Shown here in pieces: positions 8,217 to 17,737 of a stretch of 64,000 bases of DNA. Origin of the DNA: JAVBQF01 sp031549195 (GTDB taxonomy: Bacteria > Bacillota_I > Bacilli_A > RF39 > UBA660); the NCBI GenBank assembly GCA_031549195.1, contig JAVBQF010000006.1, forward strand, positions 50,721 through 114,720, read 5' to 3'. The translations under genes and the position numbers were made by a program. The notes beneath the pieces were generated by a model that had not been told where the DNA came from, made no database searches, and saw only the letters and a program-made list of their open reading frames with translations. Position 1 is the first letter of the stretch. Each line of letters starts with the position of its first letter.

Positions 8217-9116
8217 ATGTTAAATAATAATGATTATATTAAAATGTCTTTAGAATTGCATCTTTTCTTTGCGCGTATTATGAAAGAGCATAGCTTTTTT
8301 TTAGCTGCAAGCTTTACTGAAAAGGATGCTGAGTATAAGAAAGTAGCCAATGATTTTCAAGCATCATTCAGTCAAGTATTAGATAATGCTATCGAGCTAT
8401 CTAATGGTAATATTAGTGAGGAACTATTACGCTCAAATGAAATTGTAACAGAAAACACCTTGAAATCAGAAAAACAAAGTAGTAATCTAACAAGTATTAT
8501 GATAGATGAGGCTCTTACAATAAAAGAGATGAATCTAAGGAGTGGCAATGTTATTGAAAATCCTCAATTGTTAATGAATATTAGTAACTTAAATAATAGG
8601 AGTTTACCATTAATAAAAAACCTAATTCATTTCAAAAATGACATATTAACTAATGTCCTAAATTGCAATATGTTTACTACTAACTATCCTTTATTAATAA
8701 AACATATACTTAGCGAAGCGCAAATGTATCATGATTTACTCTTAAAAATTGAGAATAGAGAATTAGTAACAGATGAATATCTATATAATCAAGAGTTGTT
8801 TTGGAATAATATTATGAAGGAGCATGCTGAATTTATCAGAGGACTACTTGATCCAACAGAAAAGGATTTATTATTAATAGCAGACAAGTATGCTTATGAG
8901 TATGAAAAAATATTAAATGATTATAGAAATAACTCTTTAGAATTAACGATGAAGAGTCTAGAAGAGACAATCAGTTTCAAAGAATTCAAAGAAGCAGGAG
9001 AAAATGGAATATTAAATTGTAAAATTAAAAGTATTATAGTACCCTTACTTGCTGATCATGTGTTAAGAGAAGCGAACCATTTTATTAGGTTGCTGAGGAG
9101 TTATAGAAGAATTTAA
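8217..9116 (+). CDS. DUF2935-family protein
   Basis: The start at 8217 follows GGAGGGAACCTA; upstream in-frame codons lack a site. The 299-residue, all-helical protein has the two-part layout of DUF2935. In the first half LELHLFFARIMKEHSFFLAASF carries a His/Glu pair. In the second half NQELFWNNIMKEHAEFIRGLLDPTE repeats the same MKEHxxF pattern. Near the C terminus is LADHVLREANHFIRLL. The repeated His/Glu helices suggest a four-helix metal-binding bundle; this is inference from the pattern. Function of the family is not established. No transmembrane segment or signal peptide. Confidence 0.85.
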   Translation: MLNNNDYIKMSLELHLFFARIMKEHSFFLAASFTEKDAEYKKVANDFQASFSQVLDNAIELSNGNISEELLRSNEIVTENTLKSEKQSSNLTSIMIDEALTIKEMNLRSGNVIENPQLLMNISNLNNRSLPLIKNLIHFKNDILTNVLNCNMFTTNYPLLIKHILSEAQMYHDLLLKIENRELVTDEYLYNQELFWNNIMKEHAEFIRGLLDPTEKDLLLIADKYAYEYEKILNDYRNNSLELTMKSLEETISFKEFKEAGENGILNCKIKSIIVPLLADHVLREANHFIRLLRSYRRI

Positions 9117-9188
9117 TAATTATGTTATTTATGATAGAACTTGAAAAGAGTTCTTTTTTAGTATAATATTAATTACAAAGGAGATTGA

Positions 9189-9845
9189 ATGAATAAGAAA
9201 AATAATGTGTTAAAAATTTTTGCTTTCTCAATTATTTCTATATTAATATGTACATTTACTTGTACCATTGGAATAATAAGCAATTATAAATGGACAGCCT
9301 TAATAGTGGGTATTATTCTCACAATTGCATCAATTCCTATACATTTTATGGCAAAGAAAAATGATAATTTGTATCTTTTAAGTTATTTTATAAATATGTT
9401 AGGAACGGGATTATCAATATCTTTTTATTATAAGGTTAAAGATATTCCGTTTAAAATAAATCAAGTATTAACATCAATATTGATAAGTGTAATTCTATTA
9501 TTTATAGTTTTATATATATTAAAAAAATTCAATACAAAATTTATGTATAAAACAATATTAACCATTGTAATTATTATTACAATTATAGTTACAATATTTT
9601 GGATAAGTAATGAAAAAGTTACTTTTTATAGTATCTTGACTTTTTTATTAATACTATCAGTATTTTATATAATATTATTTTATAAGGCTATAAATGAGAA
9701 AGGAAATATTTATAAGGATATATCAAAGTATAGTTATGGAATATATTTTGTTATTACAATGATAGTAATTGCTATTTTAACCGAAGGCGATATAGATTTT
9801 GACTTTGGATATAGTAATGATAAAAATAAAAAGAAAAGCTCTTAG
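9189..9845 (+). CDS. Polytopic membrane protein of unknown function
   Basis: The 218-residue product has about seven closely packed hydrophobic segments and a short, charged, Lys-rich tail (GYSNDKNKKKSS). It starts with ATG after AAAGGAGATTG. No family motif was recognised. Its stop codon lies inside a hairpin shared with the converging asnA operon. Confidence 0.75.
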   Translation: MNKKNNVLKIFAFSIISILICTFTCTIGIISNYKWTALIVGIILTIASIPIHFMAKKNDNLYLLSYFINMLGTGLSISFYYKVKDIPFKINQVLTSILISVILLFIVLYILKKFNTKFMYKTILTIVIIITIIVTIFWISNEKVTFYSILTFLLILSVFYIILFYKAINEKGNIYKDISKYSYGIYFVITMIVIAILTEGDIDFDFGYSNDKNKKKSS

Positions 9846-9861
9846 TAAATTAAGAGCTTTT
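9834..9861. terminator. Bidirectional terminator between converging operons
   Basis: Perfect stem AAAAGCTCTTA (9834-9844) with TAAGAGCTTTT (9851-9861). It is symmetric, with A/T flanks on both sides, so it can serve the plus-strand membrane protein gene and the minus-strand asnA operon. Confidence 0.75.
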
Positions 9862-9864
9862 AAA

Positions 9865-10848
9865 TTATAATAGATTAATATTATATTCTATACATTTGTT
9901 AATAATGTCTTTAGTCCAATAACTTGCTTGAACCTCTCCAATATGAGCTTTTTCTAATAGTAACATACATAATCTAGACTGACCAATACCACCACCAATA
10001 GTAAATGGTAATTTTTTATTAATAACTAATTTGTGATATTCTAAAGATAATCTATCATTACAATTAGACTTATCTAATTGATCAATTAATGCTTTATCAT
10101 CAACTCTAATTCCCATGGATAATATTTCAATAGGTATTTCTAATACATCACTCCATATTAATAAATCCCCATTTAATTTCCAATCATCATAATCAGGGCT
10201 TCTTTTATCATGTGGCAGTCCTGATTTCAATTTATCTCCAATGCCCATTATAAACACGGCTCCTTTTTCTTTGGTAATCAAATACTCTCTTTCTTTTGAA
10301 TCTTTTTCTTTATATAGAGTATCTAATTCCTCTGAAGAAATAATATATAAACTTTTAGGTAGTTTATGTGTTAGCATTGGATATTCTTTTTTTATATATT
10401 TACTAGTTGATCTTATTGCTTTATAAATACTTGTTATTACATTAATAAGTTTATCTTTTGTACGATTTTCTTCTACAATAACTTGTTCAAAGTCCCATTG
10501 ATCAACAAGATAAGAATGTATCTCATCTAAAGTTTCAGACTTTCTTATCGCAATCATGTCTGTATATAGTCCAGTATCTTTTTTAAAACCATATTTCATC
10601 AAGGCAAAACGTTTCCATTTAGCAAGTGAATGGACAATTTCTAATTTTTCTTCAACTTCAAAACTTACAGCTGCTTCATTACCAGATAAAGTATCTTGAA
10701 ATCCTGATGCTGGGGATACAAATAGGGGAGCAGATACTTTTATTAAGGATAATCTAGATTGTAACTCTTTAGAAAAATGTTGCTTAATCTTATAGACCGC
10801 TTCTTGTGTCTTTATAATATCCAATTTGCTTTTATATTCTTTTTTCAT
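9865..10848 (-). CDS. asnA: Aspartate--ammonia ligase (asparagine synthetase A)
   Basis: Makes asparagine from aspartate, ammonia and ATP in the cytosol. The 327-residue length is typical for AsnA, a class II aminoacyl-tRNA-synthetase-like fold. Visible hallmarks are VSAPLFVSPASGFQDTLSGN near the N terminus, QWDFEQVI, RSPDYDDWKLNGDLL and the C-terminal GGGIGQSRLCMLLL. It starts 13 bases after the preceding GNAT gene, behind AAGGAGG, so both are translated from one transcript. A T-box leader with an Asn (AAC) specifier heads the operon, so expression should rise when tRNA-Asn is uncharged. Confidence 0.97.
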   Translation of the reverse strand: MKKEYKSKLDIIKTQEAVYKIKQHFSKELQSRLSLIKVSAPLFVSPASGFQDTLSGNEAAVSFEVEEKLEIVHSLAKWKRFALMKYGFKKDTGLYTDMIAIRKSETLDEIHSYLVDQWDFEQVIVEENRTKDKLINVITSIYKAIRSTSKYIKKEYPMLTHKLPKSLYIISSEELDTLYKEKDSKEREYLITKEKGAVFIMGIGDKLKSGLPHDKRSPDYDDWKLNGDLLIWSDVLEIPIEILSMGIRVDDKALIDQLDKSNCNDRLSLEYHKLVINKKLPFTIGGGIGQSRLCMLLLEKAHIGEVQASYWTKDIINKCIEYNINLL

Positions 10849-10861
10849 AATATTTTCCTCC

Positions 10862-11350
10862 TTATAATTTCATTTCTCTTAGTGAAGCTTCATAATCTTC
10901 ACTTATTATTTTAGATCCAACTGGATAAAATCCTAGTTTCTCATAATAATCATTTAGCTTAATGTTTTTTTTAACACAATCAAGTCTTAAATATTGTTTT
11001 TCTTTTTTTAAAGCAACTTTTTTAGCAAAATCAATTAGTTCTGCTCCAATTCCTTTATACTTTCTATCAGTAGCTAAGTTGTGAATATAAAGTGCTTTAC
11101 CATCATCTTCGAAGCGAGAAATATCCTTTTCTTTTAAGACAATAACACCAACGGTTTCATCTTTTATTTTAGCTACATATAGTTCTTTGTCCTTAATTCG
11201 TTTTGTAAAATAATCATAATCATATTCTCTCATATAATAATTTTTATCCCATTGATAAGTAATACCTAATGACCTAATCCAAATACATCTTTTCAAGATA
11301 ATATCTTGAATCCATAAAATATCTTTTACTTTTGCATATACAATATCCAT
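10862..11350 (-). CDS. GNAT-family N-acetyltransferase in the Asn T-box operon
   Basis: The 162-residue protein has the GNAT fold: IVYAKVKDILWIQDI at the start, YVAKIKDETVGVIVL as the central strands and LYIHNLATDRKYKGIGAELIDFA as motif A. The acetyl-CoA loop is RKYKGIG. LNDYYEKLGFYPVG is the usual motif B. It transfers an acyl group from acyl-CoA to an unknown amine. As first gene after the Asn T-box and upstream of asnA, it is co-regulated with asparagine synthesis. A link to asparagine or aspartate metabolism is inference only. Ribosome binding site AAGGAGGTGAAT. Confidence 0.88.
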   Translation of the reverse strand: MDIVYAKVKDILWIQDIILKRCIWIRSLGITYQWDKNYYMREYDYDYFTKRIKDKELYVAKIKDETVGVIVLKEKDISRFEDDGKALYIHNLATDRKYKGIGAELIDFAKKVALKKEKQYLRLDCVKKNIKLNDYYEKLGFYPVGSKIISEDYEASLREMKL

Positions 11351-11373
11351 GATTCACCTCCTTTTTAACATAA

Positions 11374-11650
11374 TAAAAAACAGTATTATCCCCAAATAGG
11401 GACGAATACTGTTTGATCCGCGTTGCCACCCAATTTATTATAAAATAAAATTATTTCATAATCTCTTCATTTCAGTTCTATTAAACCTAGTAATTTGATA
11501 ACGGATTACTTTCCGTCCTAATCTACTGTTACTTCGATAGGCGACTCATGAGTGTTATTCATAGTAATATTGATATTGGCTTTCACTATCCCCAACTAGC
11601 TTAATCAAATCTTAACTATTACTTCTCTCGATCAAAGTCTTTGTGCATAT
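11374..11650 (-). promoter_or_regulatory. T-box leader, asparagine-specific
   Basis: The minus strand carries the T-box core TGGGTGGCAACGCGG (11432-11418). It is followed by a terminator stem AACAGTATT/AATACTGTT with a T run (11413-11374); the core can instead pair in an antiterminator. Upstream is a long structured stem I with an AAC triplet at 11556-11554, at the expected specifier position. Uncharged tRNA-Asn should stabilise readthrough into GNAT-asnA. A possible -35 TTGACA lies at 11680-11675. Confidence 0.93.
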
Positions 11651-11698
11651 AAATTTACATTATAATATGCAATTTGTCAATATGTTATATTCATATCA

Positions 11699-12877
11699 TT
11701 ATTTGTTGTTGTATAAGATGTTTATATCGACGGCCCCACTAACACCATTTATTCTCCCAATATTACTTAATTGCCACATTACATAATCACCTTGATATGT
11801 TGTTTCCTTTGTATAATGAGCAAGCCATACTGGATGGTTATTTTTGTTAGTCCAAATATTTTCTAGATAATTTTTACTACTGTAAAGCATACCTTGATAT
11901 CCACCTTTATTAATTGCATCAATAAACTTTTCCGCTATATTATTGATATCGTAAAAGCTTAAATTAAAATTATTCCATTGAGACCAACTTTCCCAGTCAA
12001 ATACCACTGGTAAATCTAATTTAGTACCATTTAACTTTTCAAGTACCCAATTAGCATGTTTGACACTCTCTTCAGCACTAGTTGCAATACTATATAAATA
12101 AACGCCTACTTTTAATCCAGCTTTCTTCGCATTTTCAATATTCTTTAAATAATATGAATCTATCTCTAGTTCACCGTTTGCAACCTTTTGAACACCAATT
12201 CTCATCATTGCAAAAGTAGCCCCAGCTTCCTTTACCTTGTTAAAGTCTATACTAGTTTGCCATCTTGATACATCGATACCAATTTCATTATCAACTGTTT
12301 TATACTTATTTATTACATCTTGAAAGTATAATTTTTCAGTACTCGTTGAGGAGCTATTATTAATCTTCTTTACGACATTTAATGTAATATTGAAAGTAGA
12401 GTAGTTGTTACTACTATCAGTAACTGTATATTCTAAAGGATAACTTCCAACTTTAGAAATATCATAACTACCTTTAATTGTACATAATGCCTTTTTATCA
12501 TAATTATCTCCAAACATAATCAAGTTACACAAATCCCCAGTGTGGTTTAATTCTACTGTTTTATTAACACCACTAAATATTCGTGGGGCTTCTTTATCAA
12601 CAATATTTACATCAAACTTATAAACATATTTATTCTTATCTACTTTATAGTATATTTCTTGTTTTATAATACCAGTTTTGTTTGTATTGATTAGAATATT
12701 ATCACTAACCATTTCTCCGTTTGTAATAGTTACTATATCTTTTAGGTAAATATTGCTATACACTTCAACAGTAGACTTTGCACGTATTGTTACGGTTTTT
12801 GGTATTTCAGTATAAATCTTTTCTTTACAGCCACACATTAATAGACAAAATATAAATAGCAGAAAAAACTTTTTCAT
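11699..12877 (-). CDS. GH25 lysozyme lipoprotein with Ig-like domain
   Basis: The start at 12877 follows AAGGTGATAATT. The 392-residue product has a lipoprotein signal (hydrophobic stretch ending LLMCGCKEK, lipid-modified Cys), two beta-rich segments, and one Ig-like domain (PRIFSGVNKTVELN ... SYPLEYTVTDSSNN, with two Cys). It ends in a GH25 muramidase domain from about residue 195: GIDVSRWQ, FAMMRIG, VGVYLYSIATSAEESVKHA and VVFDWESW with the catalytic acidic pair. It should cut the glycan backbone of peptidoglycan while tethered to the membrane, in cell-wall turnover or separation. It is transcribed away from the SDR gene. Confidence 0.92.
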   Translation of the reverse strand: MKKFFLLFIFCLLMCGCKEKIYTEIPKTVTIRAKSTVEVYSNIYLKDIVTITNGEMVSDNILINTNKTGIIKQEIYYKVDKNKYVYKFDVNIVDKEAPRIFSGVNKTVELNHTGDLCNLIMFGDNYDKKALCTIKGSYDISKVGSYPLEYTVTDSSNNYSTFNITLNVVKKINNSSSTSTEKLYFQDVINKYKTVDNEIGIDVSRWQTSIDFNKVKEAGATFAMMRIGVQKVANGELEIDSYYLKNIENAKKAGLKVGVYLYSIATSAEESVKHANWVLEKLNGTKLDLPVVFDWESWSQWNNFNLSFYDINNIAEKFIDAINKGGYQGMLYSSKNYLENIWTNKNNHPVWLAHYTKETTYQGDYVMWQLSNIGRINGVSGAVDINILYNNK

Positions 12878-12974
12878 AATTATCACCTTACATTAATTAT
12901 AACAGTATCACTAAAATTTTAATACTAATTTATATTATACGATGTGATATAATTATTTATATGGAGGATCTAAT

Positions 12975-13709
12975 ATGAATAGAGTTGTATTAATAACAGG
13001 AGCAAGTAGAGGAATAGGAAAAGAAACTGCTATTGAGTTTGCAAAGTGTGGGTATGATGTAGTCATTAATTATAATAAAAGTGACAAAAGTGCAGAGGAA
13101 GTTGCTAACATAATAAAATCTAATGGGGGGGTGCAATCACTATTAATAAAAGCTGATGTATCTGATGAACATCAAGTAAGAGAAATGGTGGACAAAGCAA
13201 TTGAAAAATTTGGTAGAATAGATGTATTAGTAAATAACGCAGGAATAGTTTATGATGCCGAATTTGACGATAGAACCGTAAATCAATGGCAAGAAACACT
13301 AAGTGTCAATTTAATAGGACCTTTTCTAGTAAGTAAATATGTAGGAAAGAAAATGCTAGAACAGAAAAGTGGAAAAATAATAAACGTTTCTTCAACAAAT
13401 GGAATAAATACTTTTTATCCAACTAGTATTGACTATGATGCTTCAAAAGCAGGACTAATATCATTAACATATAATTTAGCATTGCAGTTTGCTCCATATA
13501 TAAATGTTAATGCAGTAGCGCCAGGATGGATAAATACCGATATGAATAAATTATTAGATAAAGAATTTTTAGAAGAAGAGAAAGAAAAAATATGTTTGAA
13601 AAGATTTGCTGATCCTAATGAAGTAGCTAAGCTTATTGTGTTTTTAGCTAGTGATAATGCAAATTATATAAATGGTGAAGTGATAAAAATAGATGGTGGA
13701 ATGTTATAA
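12975..13709 (+). CDS. Short-chain dehydrogenase/reductase (FabG-like)
   Basis: The 244-residue SDR has the classical features. TGASRGIG is the dinucleotide-binding motif, NNAG is present, the catalytic Ser lies in NVSST, the YDASK motif supplies Tyr and Lys, and the tail is YINGEVIKIDGGM. Length and sequence are FabG-like (3-oxoacyl reductase), but the context has no fatty acid genes, so the substrate is open. ATG follows ATGGAGGATCTAAT. It forms an operon with the FAD oxidoreductase, 21 bases apart. Confidence 0.88.
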   Translation: MNRVVLITGASRGIGKETAIEFAKCGYDVVINYNKSDKSAEEVANIIKSNGGVQSLLIKADVSDEHQVREMVDKAIEKFGRIDVLVNNAGIVYDAEFDDRTVNQWQETLSVNLIGPFLVSKYVGKKMLEQKSGKIINVSSTNGINTFYPTSIDYDASKAGLISLTYNLALQFAPYINVNAVAPGWINTDMNKLLDKEFLEEEKEKICLKRFADPNEVAKLIVFLASDNANYINGEVIKIDGGML

Positions 13710-13730
13710 CAAACAATGGAGGTAATATTA

Positions 13731-15122
13731 ATGAACAAAAAATATGATGTAGCTATAATAGGCGCAGGACCAGCAGGAATTTTTGCAGCAATTGAATTGT
13801 TGAAATTAAAGAAAAATATTAAAATAGCATTATTTGAAGAAGGAAATTCAATTCTTAGTAGGAAGTGTCCAATAGTAACTAAAAAAACAGATAGAGATTG
13901 CGTAGGGTGTAAATCTTGCAGTATTATGCGTGGCTTTGGTGGCGCAGGGGCTTTTTCTGATGGAAAATATAATTTTGCAACTAGTTTTGGTGGATGGCTG
14001 ACTGACTATTTAGAAGATAAAGAAATAATGTCTTTAATAGATTATGTTGATAAAATTAATGTTGAATTTGGCGCAACTAAAGATATTATTAGTCCAAGTG
14101 AAGAAGTGCTAAATGAAATAGCTTCTAAAGCAATAGGATTTGATTTACATTTTCTACCAGCAAAAGTAAAACATTTAGGAACAGAATGTAATTTTGAGAT
14201 AATTAAGAAACAATATGAATTTTTAAACAAGAAAGTAGATTTATTTTGTGATACAAAAGTAATTGATATTATACCAAGTGATAACGAGTATAAAATAACT
14301 ACTAAAGATAAAGAATATTCTGCTAAATACCTAATAGCTGCCCCAGGAAGAGCTGGAGCTGAATGGTTTAGTGATCAGTGTAAAAAGTTAAAACTTGATC
14401 TTACTAACAATCAAGTGGATATTGGAGTAAGGGTAGAAGTACCTGCGGTTGTGTTTAAACATTTAACTGATAAAGTATATGAATCAAAATTAGTATATCG
14501 TACTGAAAGTCATGGGGATTTAGTTAGGACCTTCTGTATGAATCCTTACGGACATGTTACAAGCGAAAATGTTGATGGTATAGTTACTGTTAATGGACAT
14601 AGTTATGCTGATAAATCACTTAGAAGTGATAATACTAATTTTGCATTGCTAGTAAGTAATTCTTTTACTTATCCATTTAAAGAACCATATTTATATGGTA
14701 AGAGAATAGCATCTCTATCTAACTTATTGGGTGGAGGCGTAATTGTTCAAAGATTTGGGGACTTGATTAAAGGGAAACGTAGCGATGATAAAAGGATTGC
14801 AAAAAGCTTTGTAAGGCCAACACTTAATGCTACACCAGGTGATTTAAGTCTTGTTCTTCCAAAACGTCACCTTGATAATATTATTGAGATGATTTATGCT
14901 CTTGATAATATTGCTCCAGGAACAGCTAATCATGATACCTTATTGTATGGTGTTGAAGTTAAATTTTATAGTTCAAGACTAGAGCTTAGTAAAACATTAG
15001 AAACAAAGCTACCCAATATGTATGCGATTGGTGATGGTGCTGGAATAACAAGAGGGTTGGCCCAAGCAGCAGCAAGTGGGATACACGTAGCAAGAGATAT
15101 AGTTGAAAAAGAAAATAAATAG
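13731..15122 (+). CDS. FAD-dependent dehydrogenase (COG2509-like)
   Basis: The start at 13731 follows GGAGGTAATATTA; the ATG at 13716 overlaps that site. The 463-residue flavoprotein opens with a Rossmann fold (DVAIIGAGPAGIFAAIELL). A Cys-rich stretch follows (RKCPIV ... DCVGCKSCS) leading into RGFGGAGAFSDGKYN, and the C-terminal FAD motif is MYAIGDGAGITRGLAQAAASG. This is the layout of the uncharacterised FAD-dependent dehydrogenases of Firmicutes. The four Cys could be redox-active or bind metal. The electron donor and acceptor are unknown. Confidence 0.85.
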   Translation: MNKKYDVAIIGAGPAGIFAAIELLKLKKNIKIALFEEGNSILSRKCPIVTKKTDRDCVGCKSCSIMRGFGGAGAFSDGKYNFATSFGGWLTDYLEDKEIMSLIDYVDKINVEFGATKDIISPSEEVLNEIASKAIGFDLHFLPAKVKHLGTECNFEIIKKQYEFLNKKVDLFCDTKVIDIIPSDNEYKITTKDKEYSAKYLIAAPGRAGAEWFSDQCKKLKLDLTNNQVDIGVRVEVPAVVFKHLTDKVYESKLVYRTESHGDLVRTFCMNPYGHVTSENVDGIVTVNGHSYADKSLRSDNTNFALLVSNSFTYPFKEPYLYGKRIASLSNLLGGGVIVQRFGDLIKGKRSDDKRIAKSFVRPTLNATPGDLSLVLPKRHLDNIIEMIYALDNIAPGTANHDTLLYGVEVKFYSSRLELSKTLETKLPNMYAIGDGAGITRGLAQAAASGIHVARDIVEKENK

Positions 15123-15128
15123 TAAATT

Positions 15129-15160
15129 AAAATTAATTCAAAAAAGAATTAATTTTTTTT
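15129..15160 (+). terminator. Terminator after the FAD dehydrogenase
   Basis: Stem AATTAATTC with GAATTAATT around an A-rich loop, then eight T. Confidence 0.75.
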
Positions 15161-15218
15161 GTCTACTTTGAGGAAATGAAAATGTTATGGGTAATAATGA
15201 TAGTAAGGAGGTGATAAA

Positions 15219-17300
15219 GTGTTAAAAAAGTATGAATGTGTTATGCAAGAAGGAATTAAAGACTGTGGTATTTGTTCCTTACTTACAATTGTAAAAACGT
15301 ATGGTGGTAATGTTTCAAAGGAGTATTTAAGAAGTTTGACAAATACTACAAAAGATGGTGTAACAGCACTATCTTTACTCGAAGCAGGCAAAGACCTAGG
15401 CTTCAGCACAAAAGGAGTAACGGGAGACGTTTTTGATATAGATAGTAATTCTCTTCCTTGTATAGCACATGTCATCATCAATAATAGTTATAAACATTTT
15501 GTAGTAATACATCATATAGATAAAACTAAAAAAGTTATAACTATTGCAGATCCAGCAAGTGGAATTATAAAGATTAAGTATGAAGATTTCAAAGAGATAT
15601 CAACTGATAAATATTTGTTATTTATGCCAAACAAACCTATACCTATATTCGAAAAAGTTAATACATTAAAAGAACTTATAATTGAATTTATAACTACTAA
15701 TAAAAAAATATTTATTTCAATATTTCTTTTCTCACTCTTATACACCCTAATTAATATAATAACTGCATATAATTTTCAATTTATTATAGAAAGTTCAATA
15801 AATTACTTCTCTAAAAATAACTTGTATTTTATTATGGTTATAATGTTTATATTAGTAGTCTTCAAAACAATTATAGATTATTTTAGAAGTCAATTACTTA
15901 ATTTTATTAATCATAAACTGGATTATACGATGGTCAAATCACTTTTTAGACATATAATATCACTTCCTTATTTATATTATAAAAATAGAACTACTGGAGA
16001 AGTTATTTCTAGAATTAATGATTTGTCTGAAATAAGGCAAACATTGAGTCAAGTATTTGTAACACTATTTGTTGATACTATTTTAGTTACTTTTGTTTTA
16101 ATAGCATTATTTACAATTAACTTTGTACTATCTTTGATTACAATATCTATTATAGTCATATACATGCTTTTAATATGGATATTCAATGGTTATTTGGCAA
16201 AAAACATCGTCAAAATCACTAAAGACAATGCCATAGTTAATTCTTATATGATTGAATCTATTAATTCTATCGAATCAATTAAGGGATTAAATATAGTTGA
16301 TAAAATTAATAATGAATTCAATAAAAAATATTCTAAATATATAAATAATAGTTATAAATTTAATTATATATATAATATAGAAATTTTTATTAAAGAATTA
16401 ATAAACTCGATAGGATTATTACTAATTATATTTATTGGAAGTATACATGTTATAGACAATAAAATGTCTTTAGCAGAACTTATTACTTACAATAGTTTAA
16501 TTATATATTTTCTAGAGCCAGTAAAAAGTATTATTAATTTTGATATTATATTTAGAAAAACAAAAATAGTATTTGATAGAGTTATGGAGCTTTATACAGT
16601 TAAAGCTGAAAAAGTAATAGCGTGTGAAAAATATGTTGATAAAAAACTAAATGGAGATATAGAAATAAAAAATCTAACTTTTTCTTATAATCACATTAAT
16701 AATGTGATTGACAAATTAAACTTGACAATAAAAAAAGGCGAAAAAATAATAGTAAGTGGCTCATCTGGAAGTGGAAAAAGTACTCGTGCTAAAATATTGA
16801 TGAAATATTTTGATATAGAGAGAGATAAAGTTTTTATAGACAATAAGGACATCAATGATTATAGCTTATTAAATATAAGAGAAAGTATATGTTACATTTC
16901 CCAAAATGAAACTCTTTATACTGACAGTGTCTATAACAATGTAGTATTATCTAATAATTGTAATTATGATGAATTTTTAAAGGTATCAAAAGTGACGTTA
17001 CTTGAAGAAATTGTTAAAAATAATGGCCTTGGTTTTAATATGTTACTTGAAGAAAATGGCTCAAACTTATCTGGTGGAGAGAAAGAGAGAGTTGTTTTAT
17101 CAAGATCATTAATGAAAAATAGTGATATTTATATTATGGATGAAACACTAAGTCAAGTAGATACAAAAAAGGAAAGAGAAATATTAACAAATCTATTTAA
17201 TTTTTATAAGGAAAAAACAATAATATTTATAAGTCACCGTTTTGATAATGAAGATTTATTTGATAAATGTATTAATTTGAATGAGGTACTTTGTGAATAA
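15219..17300 (+). CDS. Peptidase-containing ABC exporter (C39 peptidase, bacteriocin type)
   Basis: GTG start after AAGGAGGTGATAAA. The 693-residue protein has the full three-part layout. A C39 cysteine peptidase lies at about 1-135 (catalytic Cys in KDCGICSLLTI, His in HFVVIHHID, Asp in TIADPASG). Six transmembrane helices span about 160-440. A nucleotide-binding domain follows from about 470, with Walker A SGSSGSGKST, Q-loop ISQNETLY, signature LSGGEKER, Walker B IYIMDET and H-loop ISHRF. Such exporters cut Gly-Gly leaders and secrete the mature peptide. Two matching precursors sit directly downstream, so the substrates are probably in the same operon. Confidence 0.95.
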   Translation: MLKKYECVMQEGIKDCGICSLLTIVKTYGGNVSKEYLRSLTNTTKDGVTALSLLEAGKDLGFSTKGVTGDVFDIDSNSLPCIAHVIINNSYKHFVVIHHIDKTKKVITIADPASGIIKIKYEDFKEISTDKYLLFMPNKPIPIFEKVNTLKELIIEFITTNKKIFISIFLFSLLYTLINIITAYNFQFIIESSINYFSKNNLYFIMVIMFILVVFKTIIDYFRSQLLNFINHKLDYTMVKSLFRHIISLPYLYYKNRTTGEVISRINDLSEIRQTLSQVFVTLFVDTILVTFVLIALFTINFVLSLITISIIVIYMLLIWIFNGYLAKNIVKITKDNAIVNSYMIESINSIESIKGLNIVDKINNEFNKKYSKYINNSYKFNYIYNIEIFIKELINSIGLLLIIFIGSIHVIDNKMSLAELITYNSLIIYFLEPVKSIINFDIIFRKTKIVFDRVMELYTVKAEKVIACEKYVDKKLNGDIEIKNLTFSYNHINNVIDKLNLTIKKGEKIIVSGSSGSGKSTRAKILMKYFDIERDKVFIDNKDINDYSLLNIRESICYISQNETLYTDSVYNNVVLSNNCNYDEFLKVSKVTLLEEIVKNNGLGFNMLLEENGSNLSGGEKERVVLSRSLMKNSDIYIMDETLSQVDTKKEREILTNLFNFYKEKTIIFISHRFDNEDLFDKCINLNEVLCE

Positions 17301-17736
17301 GTTTATTGATATAGGTGACTATAATTTAGGATATGGAAATAAAAAAGTTAATATTTTATATAAGTGGATAGTAGTTTTAATTTTTATAATAACAATTACT
17401 TTGATATTAATATTTAATAAGTATCATTATATGTATTATCAAGGTAGTGGGATTCTAAAGGAAAGAGATTATTTAACTATTAATGTGTATATTGAAGATA
17501 TTGATAAGGTTATAAAAAATAAGTATATTATGATAGGAGGATCCACACTTACTTACAACGTGGCAAATATAAGTGAAGAGTTTACAGCTCAAGGAACAAT
17601 TCTTTACAAGGAAATAACCTTGAAAATAGATTTGGAAGATACTATAAATATAGAAAATAATTATATTAAATTTAGAATAATGATAGATAAGATTTCGATG
17701 CTTGATTATGTATTAAGTAAAATAAAGGGGGAATGA
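17293..17736 (+). CDS. Small single-pass accessory protein of the peptide exporter
   Basis: GTG at 17293 follows an AGGT site and overlaps the exporter's stop by 8 bases, so translation is coupled; the ATG at 17281 is an alternative. The 147-residue product has a short N-terminal cytosolic part, one transmembrane helix (about residues 25-43) and an outer, beta-rich domain (ILKERDYLTINVYIEDIDKV, then GTILYKEITLKIDL). Position and layout suggest a minimal HlyD-type accessory protein lacking the long coiled coil. A self-immunity role is also possible. It has no catalytic motif. Confidence 0.75.
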   Translation: MNKFIDIGDYNLGYGNKKVNILYKWIVVLIFIITITLILIFNKYHYMYYQGSGILKERDYLTINVYIEDIDKVIKNKYIMIGGSTLTYNVANISEEFTAQGTILYKEITLKIDLEDTINIENNYIKFRIMIDKISMLDYVLSKIKGE

Positions 17737-17737
17737 A

